The notes below the pieces were generated by a model. It saw only the letters and a program-made list of their open reading frames with translations, was not told where the DNA came from and searched no databases. A DNA stretch of 5,599 nt from CAZTPH01 sp031552655 (GTDB lineage Bacteria > Pseudomonadota > Gammaproteobacteria > UBA9339): assembly GCA_031552655.1 (NCBI GenBank), contig JAVBML010000047.1, positions 1-5,599 of the forward strand. Reading direction: 5' to 3'. Within the stretch, counting starts at the first letter, position 1. The number at the start of each line of letters is the position of its first letter. A program made the position numbers and the translations under genes. This document shows, piece by piece, positions 1 through 5,599 of this stretch.

Positions 1-54
1 CGGCCGTCCCGCAGCTGGAATACGCTACTATGACTTAACGCTTAGTATAGATTT
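1..54. repeat. Terminal direct repeat, left copy
   Basis: These 54 bases are identical, with no mismatch, to the last 54 bases of the window. The segment holds the short palindromes CGGCCG (1-6) and CAGCTG (12-17). Because the match begins at the first base and ends at the last base, it could be the overlap of a circular molecule or assembly-graph loop. It could equally be two copies of a dispersed repeat in which the window happens to start and stop. The sequence alone does not choose between these. Confidence 0.95.
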
Positions 55-81
55 TTAGCACTCGCTTTGCTCTACTAAAAA
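52..81. repeat. Hairpin (inverted repeat) with AT-rich 7-bp arms
   Basis: TTTTTAG (52-58) and CTAAAAA (75-81) are perfect reverse complements around a 16-base loop. The arms could form a stem in either DNA strand or transcript. The plus-strand arm is not followed by a T-run, so this is not an obvious terminator for plus-strand transcription. Together with the hairpin at 102-130 it gives this end the look of a palindromic dispersed element. Confidence 0.7.
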
Positions 82-101
82 CCCTCACCTACCTCGGACT
101 T

Positions 102-130
102 CTAGCCTACACTTCGTTCTCCTTGGCTAG
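102..130. repeat. Hairpin (inverted repeat) with GC-richer 6-bp arms
   Basis: CTAGCC (102-107) and GGCTAG (125-130) are perfect reverse complements around a 17-base loop. Read on the minus strand, the loop contains GAGAACGAAGTG, which resembles GAGCAAAGCGAGTG in the loop of the neighbouring hairpin at 52-81. This suggests two related units inside one repeat element. Confidence 0.65.
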
Positions 131-251
131 CAGCGTTTGAATCGGTTTTTATAATTTGAAAAAGTACTCGTAGCTGAGGCAATAAAATAATAAACAAGGC
201 TGATGCAATTTCCTTAGTCGACATTCGAATTATGGGGAAACAGTGCACCAT
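102..251 (-). CDS. Short hypothetical ORF running into the repeat element (doubtful)
   Basis: This is an ATG-to-TAG frame of 49 codons on the minus strand, starting MVHCFPIIRMSTKEIASALF and ending SQGERSVG. Residues about 18-36 are strongly hydrophobic and could span a membrane. The stop codon lies in the left arm of the hairpin at 102-130. No good ribosome binding site precedes the ATG, and an in-frame stop lies two codons upstream of it. I do not recognise the peptide. It may be the tail of a gene fragment joined to repeat DNA, a peptide encoded by the repeat, or chance. An internal ATG at residue 10 is an alternative start. Confidence 0.2.
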   Translation of the reverse strand: MVHCFPIIRMSTKEIASALFIILLPQLRVLFQIIKTDSNAASQGERSVG

Positions 252-665
252 GGCCTATAATTTATAATTTTTACCTCGGTACTATCTATACTAATAAAAA
301 CATCTGTGATAGAATTTTATATAATATATTAACGATAACTAGCTTTTAAAGAGTAATCATACTTCAGTTAATTTAGATAAAAAAGGAGTTAAAAAATAGA
401 TTTGGAAAACATCATTTCAAATTTCCAAGTGCTATCAATGATCGGAGCAAATTCGGTAGCATAAATGCATGGCTGGGTATTAATTTAAAATCACCAAGGA
501 AAGAGTGTTCGCAGGATAAATTACGTACCTCTCCATGGGGAAGAATATTTCGACAATAAAAAATAGAGTGTAAATAAACTATCTTCCTGGGGAACGTTAA
601 AAAAATTGCCCGGCAGAGATAACTTGCACTACCTAGTAAATAGATAGATACTGCGGAAAAATATT
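252..665. other. Non-coding AT-rich leader upstream of macA
   Basis: I find no gene I can support in these 414 bases. All frames are broken by frequent stops. TATAAT hexamers occur at 256-261, 263-268 and 320-325, but none has a recognisable -35 box at normal spacing, so the macA promoter cannot be placed with confidence. A good Shine-Dalgarno-like AAGGAG sits at 383-388 but leads only to a 20-codon TTG-started frame after a 13-base gap. The macA start itself has only a weak purine-rich GCGGA about 8 bases upstream. The length leaves room for regulatory sites or a decayed gene, but I cannot name either. Confidence 0.5.
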
Positions 666-1844
666 ATGAATCCCATTAAAAATCGTAAAAAACTTTTTTC
701 ATGTGTAGCCATGGTAATCGTCGGAGCTGCCCTATTATTTAAATACTATGGCAACGAAGATAAGATATCCTACATAACTGAAAGAGCCAAAAGACAAAAT
801 ATTCAAAAAGTTGTAAATGCAACGGGAGAAGTTAGAGCCATGGAACTAGTTACCGTTGGTGCCCAAGCTTCGGGGAAAATTGAAAAGCTATATGTAACCG
901 TTGGTCAAAGAGTAAAACAAGGGGATTTAATTGCTGAAATTGATTCCACCACGCAGCAAAATAATATCAATATTAATAAGGCAAAAATGGAGAGCTATCG
1001 GGCACAATTAGTCACCGCAAAACTATCTCTAAGAATAGCTGAAAAACAATACCGAAGAATGCAAACGCTGGCAAAAAAACATTTAGTCTCTACCGAAGAT
1101 TTAGAAAATGCTGAGGATAACTACGAAGCAACAAAATCAAAGGTAACGGAAATAGAGGCACTATTGGAAGAAACCAAAATCACCCTGGCTACGGCTGAAA
1201 CCAACCTAGGTTATACAAAAATCACGGCGCCCCTGGATGGAACCATCGTTTCCATGCCAGTAAAGCAGGGACAAACGGTAAATGCCGCCATGAGCACTCC
1301 AACCATCGTTCAAATTGCAGACCTGAGCAATATGGAGATACTCGTAGAGATTTCCGAAGGAGATATCAGTAATGTAAAACCTGGAGCAAAGGTAACCTAT
1401 TCCATTCTAACAGATCTGGGTAATGTCTATGAAACAACCCTTAAATCCATTGATCCAGGATTAACCTTACTTACCAATGCTAAATATGCTGAGGTTGTAG
1501 GTTCCAGTGAAGCCATATATTACTATGGTAGACTCATTGTACCCAACAAAGAGGGAAAACTTAGAATAGGGATGACCACGCAAAATATTATTCACGGTGA
1601 AAGTGCCGATAATGTACTCACCGTACCCACCATTGCCATCAAAGAAGATGGCACCAATAAGTACCTGGAAATCCTGACTAAGAATGGCATACAAAAAAAA
1701 TCCATTACCTCGGGGATCTCCGATGGTCTAAATGTGGAAATTAAAAATGGCATAGCGGAAGGAGAGGAGATAGTAATTTCTAAAATGTCCTCAACGGAAA
1801 TATCAGATAAAACTGCAAATGTCAGAAGACTGCGGGGCTTCTAA
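666..1844 (+). CDS. macA: MacA: periplasmic adaptor (membrane fusion protein) of a MacAB-TolC-type exporter
   Basis: This 392-aa protein should link the inner-membrane transporter MacB to an outer-membrane TolC-like channel and stimulate the MacB ATPase. A basic N-terminus precedes one hydrophobic anchor (about residues 10-26), with the rest in the periplasm. Two lipoyl half-motifs (about 62-94, containing VGAQASG, and 183-218, containing ITAPLDG and GQTV) flank a long coiled-coil hairpin (about 98-182). At the hairpin tip, R131, L135 and S142 fit the R-x3-L-x6-S motif by which such adaptors contact TolC. A beta-barrel and membrane-proximal domain follow, with YYYGRLIVPN at 285-294. Length is close to the family norm (371 aa in E. 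coli). The stretch around 263-283 is longer than in E. coli MacA and, from memory, looks more like the neisserial MacA form. The ATG at 666 gives the complete anchor. macB follows after one base. Confidence 0.93.
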   Translation: MNPIKNRKKLFSCVAMVIVGAALLFKYYGNEDKISYITERAKRQNIQKVVNATGEVRAMELVTVGAQASGKIEKLYVTVGQRVKQGDLIAEIDSTTQQNNININKAKMESYRAQLVTAKLSLRIAEKQYRRMQTLAKKHLVSTEDLENAEDNYEATKSKVTEIEALLEETKITLATAETNLGYTKITAPLDGTIVSMPVKQGQTVNAAMSTPTIVQIADLSNMEILVEISEGDISNVKPGAKVTYSILTDLGNVYETTLKSIDPGLTLLTNAKYAEVVGSSEAIYYYGRLIVPNKEGKLRIGMTTQNIIHGESADNVLTVPTIAIKEDGTNKYLEILTKNGIQKKSITSGISDGLNVEIKNGIAEGEEIVISKMSSTEISDKTANVRRLRGF

Positions 1845-1845
1845 C

Positions 1846-3786
1846 ATGAATATTATTGAATTAAAAAAGATTAATAAATTCTTTGGCCAAGGAAATAATA
1901 GGGTGCAGGTCCTTAGAGACATAGACTGTAGCATCCAAAGAGGCGATTTCGTAGCAATAATTGGTCAATCGGGCTCCGGCAAATCCACTCTGATGAATAT
2001 TATCGGCTGCCTCGATGTACCCACAACGGGATCCTATAAAATAAATGACATCGAAGTGGGAAAAATGGCCCAAGATCAATTGGCCACACTGCGCTGTAAA
2101 ACCTTTGGCTTCATTTTTCAAAAATACAATTTATTGACCAACCTCAAGGCAAGTGAAAATGCAGCACTGCCAGCAATTTACTTTGGCCTAAATGCTGCGG
2201 CCAGAAATAAACGGGCAACGGAACTTCTGAAAAAACTCGATCTAGAAGATAAATGCAATAATAAACCCAACGAACTATCCGGGGGCCAACAGCAACGCGT
2301 AAGCATCGCTAGAGCACTAATGAATGGTGGAGAAATTATCTTAGCCGATGAACCCACCGGTGCCCTGGATTCAAAGAGCGGTGAAAATGTAATGGAAATA
2401 ATTAAAAATCTCCACCGCCAGGGACATACCATTATCTTAGTTACACACGATGGTCACATTGCTAACCAAGCTAGCCGCATCATTGAAATCAGAGATGGTG
2501 CCATCATTGCGGACACACGCAAATCGTCAAAATTTTACCAACTAGAAAATAGGAGTGCAAATATTAAGAGAAACAAATTTGATGCCCTAAAGTATAGTTT
2601 TTTCGAATCCCTAAATATGTCCGTCCATGCTATCCTAGCTAATAAAATGCGTTCCCTACTCACCATGCTAGGAATCATCATTGGCATCGCATCGGTGGTA
2701 TCCGTTGTGGCTCTAGGAAATGCCTCCCAGGCAAAAATCATGAATCAAATAAGTTCCATGGGAACCAATACCATTGATATTTTACCGGGAACGGGTTTTG
2801 GAGATATGCGCTCCGGAAAAGTCAAAACACTTAAAGTGAGAGATGCCGAATACTTAGACAAACAAAGTTTTATCGATAATTCCACGCCCAATGTAAGCAC
2901 CAGCGGAATGCTAGTCTACGAAAATTATTCACTGACGGCACAACTAAGCGGCGTAGGATCAAATTTTTTTGCCGCCAAGGGACGAAAAATTGCCCGGGGA
3001 CGCATTTTCACCCAGGAAGAAGTAAACAATATGGCTTCCGTGGTAGTTATCGATGATAATACACTCAAAGAAATCTTTGCAAATAAACTCACTCCCCTCG
3101 ATGAAATCATTATATTCAACAAAAAACCATTGAAAATAATCGGGGTAACGGAGAAAAACAATAATCCTAGTCCTCTCTCTAGCTCAATGACACTGTGGAC
3201 TCCATACACCACGGCAATGTATAAGATCAATGGTGGAAATGATATCAACTCCATAACCGTTAAAATAGCTGACCACATTAATTCTCAAATTGCCGAAGAG
3301 AGCATTGAATACATTTTAACAGCACTACATGGCAAAAAAGATTTTTTTATGATCAACAGTGATAGCATTAAACAAACCATTGAAAGCACAACCAACACCA
3401 TGAAACTACTCATCGCCAGCATTGCCATTATATCTCTCATTGTTGGGGGCATTGGCGTAATGAATATTATGCTGGTCTCCGTAACCGAGCGCACTAGGGA
3501 AATAGGCATTCGCATGGCAATTGGCGCAAAGCAAATGGATATTCTGCAGCAGTTTCTTATTGAAGCCATTTTAATTTGCATCGTGGGAGGATTCATGGGC
3601 ATTGCTCTATCCATATTAGTGGGCTTGGGATTTAATACCTTTTCCAACAATTTTGGCATGGATTTTTCAACGGCCTCAATCATTCTAGCCCTCGTTTGTT
3701 CCACGGCAATCGGTATTATCTTTGGCTATATACCCGCTAGAAACGCTTCCAATCTCAACCCCATAGATGCCCTAGCAAGTGAATAG
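1846..3786 (+). CDS. macB: MacB: ABC-type ATPase/permease of a macrolide, peptide or toxin exporter
   Basis: This 646-aa protein (E. coli MacB has 648) joins an N-terminal ATPase to a four-helix permease. Known MacBs drive export of periplasmic substrates such as macrolides, enterotoxin, lipopeptides or haem-related compounds through TolC; the substrate here cannot be read from sequence. The ATPase is intact: Walker A at 40-48 (GQSGSGKST, K46), Q-loop Q92, signature LSGGQ at 144-148, Walker B ending D168-E169, D-loop ALD 173-175 and switch H201. Transmembrane helices lie near 269-291, 519-543, 570-597 and 608-632. A large periplasmic domain sits between the first two, as is typical of MacB. 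The motif VSVTERTREIGIRMAIGA (544-561) is characteristic. I chose the ATG at 1846, one base after the macA stop, because homology begins there (MNIIELK). An in-frame ATG at 1819 would add nine unrelated residues and overlap macA. The tight spacing implies translational coupling. Confidence 0.95.
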   Translation: MNIIELKKINKFFGQGNNRVQVLRDIDCSIQRGDFVAIIGQSGSGKSTLMNIIGCLDVPTTGSYKINDIEVGKMAQDQLATLRCKTFGFIFQKYNLLTNLKASENAALPAIYFGLNAAARNKRATELLKKLDLEDKCNNKPNELSGGQQQRVSIARALMNGGEIILADEPTGALDSKSGENVMEIIKNLHRQGHTIILVTHDGHIANQASRIIEIRDGAIIADTRKSSKFYQLENRSANIKRNKFDALKYSFFESLNMSVHAILANKMRSLLTMLGIIIGIASVVSVVALGNASQAKIMNQISSMGTNTIDILPGTGFGDMRSGKVKTLKVRDAEYLDKQSFIDNSTPNVSTSGMLVYENYSLTAQLSGVGSNFFAAKGRKIARGRIFTQEEVNNMASVVVIDDNTLKEIFANKLTPLDEIIIFNKKPLKIIGVTEKNNNPSPLSSSMTLWTPYTTAMYKINGGNDINSITVKIADHINSQIAEESIEYILTALHGKKDFFMINSDSIKQTIESTTNTMKLLIASIAIISLIVGGIGVMNIMLVSVTERTREIGIRMAIGAKQMDILQQFLIEAILICIVGGFMGIALSILVGLGFNTFSNNFGMDFSTASIILALVCSTAIGIIFGYIPARNASNLNPIDALASE

Positions 3787-3905
3787 GGCAATATTAACAA
3801 TTTCATTGCACTATGAAAAATTTAAAGGTTAACCATAGCTGAGCTCTAGAAAACTTTTTAGAAATTAAGTCAGTAATCATAGCTACGGCAAAGAAATTTC
3901 TTAAA
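3787..3905. other. Convergent intergenic spacer, no clear terminator
   Basis: The 3' ends of macB and of the minus-strand gene face each other across 119 bases. The spacer holds a 12-bp perfect palindrome AAGAAATTTCTT (3891-3902), the palindrome GGTTAACC, and a weak 6-bp stem (3846-3851 with 3856-3861, one G-U pair). None has the GC-rich stem plus T-run of an intrinsic terminator, so the two transcripts may run into each other or end by a factor-dependent route. Confidence 0.5.
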
Positions 3906-5447
3906 CTACCAAGGACCAGGATTGGGAGTTTTATCTTCCTCCTCTTCTTGTTCGTCCTTACCTCTCTCTTCATCTCTTGGCACCTGGGAACTCAATTCCT
4001 CGGAAGCACCGCTTTTTTTCTGCGTCCAGGCGGGGGGTTTAGCTATTTTTACGACGGGCGCTTCATCAGCATCAAAGGTTCGGTGGCCATGAAATAAAAA
4101 TACCCGGGGATTGTCCCGTACTTCCGGACTTATTAGTGGATATCTAGATATTCTTAATTCACCATCACGTTTCATCTCCGTCTCCCTGGGAGCAGAAACG
4201 ATACCTAAATCTGCTGATTGCCTAATCGGCGCTACGGTAGCTATATCTATAATGGGAGAAGCAGGCGTTCTTCCCGTAGCACTACTACCAGATAATTTAA
4301 CTTCTTGACCTCGAGCCTTTGCAAAAACCGTGTCCAATCCTAATCTCGCTATTTCCCCCGGCACCCCTTTCATGATAGCCCGAGGACTAAAATATACATC
4401 GAAAAAATTTATTAGATCTTGTAGATATCTAAAATTCTGACTTCCTTTTAAATCTTGCCTTTGTTCCCTTTCTCTTTCAGCTATCGCATTAATAAAATGA
4501 GTTGCTACTTCTCTACCATAAGCCCCGGTAATTTTAACTGCCGGCCCTACCACAGCTAAACCAGGAGTACAGCAACCACCAGTGGCAAACAATATGCAAC
4601 CATGGGCTAGCATGGTAATCATGGCGGAAGCATTCATAGCAAATCCCTTGGGGGAGTCGCAGGCAAAAGCATATTTACATTGCGTAAATAGTCTCTCTAT
4701 TTGTTCTGGCGCAACGGAAAAATGAAATTCTATGGGTAATTCTATTGGTAACTGCTGCACCCAGGCTATAAATTCCTGTTTTTTCCCGGAGGATATTAAA
4801 GCTCTAATTATATCATGCAATTCGTTGATAATGTCAGGTAATTGTGCTGCTGTTTTTAATTTATACTGTGTATCAAGTAGAGGAAGTAGTTGCACCATTC
4901 TGTCAACGCCACAGGATTTTACCAATAACTCTGCTACTAACCTAAAATCACTGGGTTCCCCAACCACGATAATTTTAGCACCTTGAACACCTTGCTTCAC
5001 AAGCGCTTGAGCCATCGGCGGAATCAGTTCAAATCCCTTATTTTTTCTTAGGGAACCGAAAAAGAGAATATTGGGTGGCGCCGCTAGCCTTTGTTCAATG
5101 CTAAAGTCACTTCCTGCCCCTAGGGGGCTACGTAAAGAACCTGGCACCATAACCTGCGATAGAGATGACTTGCCTTCTAATCCCACTAGCTGTCTAGTTG
5201 CTAAATTTCTATCTTGCTCATTAAAAAAAATAACCCGATCCGCTTCCCTAAAGTATTCCAAGGAAAAAGCATTTAAATCTGCTTTGCGACACACTGCGTT
5301 TAGCATAAATTCATGGCAAGTAACCACCACTTTGATTCCTTTTTCTCTAAATAAAATTAGGTCTTCAGGGTGAATCATCATCCCCGTATCCGGAGGTCTA
5401 AGTTGAAGATTCAAAATAGGAATAATGCCCGCCGCTGTATTTTCCAT
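3906..5447 (-). CDS. GT-B glycosyltransferase-like protein with acidic C-terminal tail, probably 5'-truncated
   Basis: The 513-aa product resembles GT4-type glycosyltransferases. The remains of an N-terminal Rossmann domain run to about 110, including HPEDLILFREKGIKVVVTCH (26-45) and ADRVIFFNE (69-77). The C-terminal Rossmann domain opens with NILFFGSLRKNKG (126-138), continues with AKIIVVGEP (157-165), and ends in the donor-site region SPKGFAMN and MLAHG (265-283). A mostly helical insertion occupies about 190-240. The two glutamates of the GT4 E-x7-E motif appear replaced, by K267 and about T278, so activity is uncertain. From about 380 the chain is low in order, and 483-505 is rich in Glu and Asp. 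Only about 25 residues precede the first recognisable strand, fewer than the fold needs. The ATG has no clear ribosome binding site. The frame stays open upstream to a TAA at 5490-5492 inside a repeat hairpin. I infer loss of the true 5' end; a naturally divergent protein is the alternative. Exact family not recognised. Confidence 0.6.
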   Translation of the reverse strand: MENTAAGIIPILNLQLRPPDTGMMIHPEDLILFREKGIKVVVTCHEFMLNAVCRKADLNAFSLEYFREADRVIFFNEQDRNLATRQLVGLEGKSSLSQVMVPGSLRSPLGAGSDFSIEQRLAAPPNILFFGSLRKNKGFELIPPMAQALVKQGVQGAKIIVVGEPSDFRLVAELLVKSCGVDRMVQLLPLLDTQYKLKTAAQLPDIINELHDIIRALISSGKKQEFIAWVQQLPIELPIEFHFSVAPEQIERLFTQCKYAFACDSPKGFAMNASAMITMLAHGCILFATGGCCTPGLAVVGPAVKITGAYGREVATHFINAIAEREREQRQDLKGSQNFRYLQDLINFFDVYFSPRAIMKGVPGEIARLGLDTVFAKARGQEVKLSGSSATGRTPASPIIDIATVAPIRQSADLGIVSAPRETEMKRDGELRISRYPLISPEVRDNPRVFLFHGHRTFDADEAPVVKIAKPPAWTQKKSGASEELSSQVPRDEERGKDEQEEEEDKTPNPGPW

Positions 5448-5485
5448 TATTCTACTAATAAACAGGAGTGCCGCTAACTCATGAA

Positions 5486-5514
5486 ACGTTTAGGCCATCG
5501 TGACCCCTAAACGT
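5486..5514. repeat. Hairpin with 9-bp perfect arms at the edge of the repeat element
   Basis: ACGTTTAGG (5486-5494) and CCTAAACGT (5506-5514) are perfect reverse complements around an 11-base loop, the strongest stem in the window. No T-run follows on either strand, so it is not a classic terminator. It lies just upstream of the minus-strand glycosyltransferase-like gene, and the in-frame stop that closes that gene's upstream reading frame falls in its left arm (5490-5492). Confidence 0.75.
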
Positions 5515-5521
5515 ACTCGTC

Positions 5522-5538
5522 TTAACGCGCCAAGTTAA
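5522..5538. repeat. Small hairpin in the repeat element
   Basis: TTAAC (5522-5526) and GTTAA (5534-5538) are complementary around a 7-base loop. The stem is short and could be chance. It is listed because it sits with three better hairpins in the same repeat-like DNA. The string CTTAACGC at 5521-5528 recurs at 34-41. Confidence 0.35.
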
Positions 5539-5545
5539 TTCGCCT

Positions 5546-5599
5546 CGGCCGTCCCGCAGCTGGAATACGCTACTATGACTTAACGCTTAGTATAGATTT
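5546..5599. repeat. Terminal direct repeat, right copy
   Basis: This is identical to positions 1-54. Read across a hypothetical join at the window ends, the sequence would continue through the hairpins at 52-81 and 102-130. That would make one element of roughly 220-290 bp with four stems, starting near 5486 and fading somewhere after position 130-180. Confidence 0.95.

Noticed and set aside
1..180. tRNA, rRNA or CRISPR array in the repeat-like ends
   Set aside because: I find no cloverleaf, no rRNA sequence that I recognise, and no regularly spaced repeats with spacers.
297..325. Sigma-70 promoter with -10 TATAAT at 320-325
   Set aside because: Positions 17-18 bases upstream are A-rich and do not resemble TTGACA; in such AT-rich DNA a lone TATAAT is expected by chance.
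402..464. TTG-started frame of 20 codons (LENIISNFQVLSMIGANSVA) after a strong AAGGAG
   Set aside because: The 13-base gap is too long for normal initiation, the start is TTG, the frame is very short, and nothing about it is recognisable.
1819..1845. Upstream ATG for macB at 1819
   Set aside because: It would add nine residues unrelated to MacB, overlaps macA by 26 bases and has no ribosome binding site; the ATG at 1846 matches the family start.
1467..3704. Minus-strand open frames under macA and macB
   Set aside because: They are antisense to clearly conserved MacA and MacB coding sequence and resemble no known protein.
4111..5373. Plus-strand open frames at 4111-4308, 4732-4986 and 5071-5373
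   Set aside because: They lie wholly opposite the 513-aa minus-strand gene, which shows recognisable fold motifs; the plus-strand products look like chance antisense frames.
5486..5514. Intrinsic terminator at the 9-bp hairpin
   Set aside because: No run of T follows the stem on either strand, and it sits upstream, not downstream, of the nearest gene.

Overview
The window comes from an AT-rich Gram-negative proteobacterium. The evidence is a MacA/MacB pair whose MacA carries the TolC-contact motif, which implies an outer membrane. Hairpin-rich repeat DNA at both ends and a damaged-looking gene beside it recall the genomes of host-associated or intracellular proteobacteria (Rickettsiales, Legionellales and similar). 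That placement is an inference; nothing here fixes the taxon.

Layout. Positions 1-54 are repeated perfectly at 5546-5599, so the window ends with the sequence it begins with. Around both copies lies repeat-like DNA with several small hairpins (about 1-180 and 5486-5599). If the ends were joined, this would form one continuous element. A 49-codon minus-strand frame (102-251) runs into this element and is probably not a conserved gene. From 252 to 665 is an AT-rich leader with no gene I can support.

The core is a two-gene plus-strand operon: macA (666-1844), an inner-membrane-anchored periplasmic adaptor, and macB (1846-3786), the ABC ATPase/permease, with one base between them. Together they should form the inner-membrane and periplasmic parts of a MacAB-TolC-type tripartite exporter. 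No outer-membrane channel gene is present, so that partner must be encoded elsewhere.

After a 119-bp convergent spacer without a convincing terminator lies a minus-strand gene (3906-5447, 513 aa). It looks like a GT-B (GT4-like) glycosyltransferase with a degenerate donor-site motif and a disordered tail ending in a glutamate-rich block. Its N-terminus looks too short for the fold, and its frame stays open upstream until it stops inside the repeat hairpin at 5486-5514. I read it as probably 5'-truncated by the repeat. The acidic tail raises the possibility, unproven, that it is a secreted effector.
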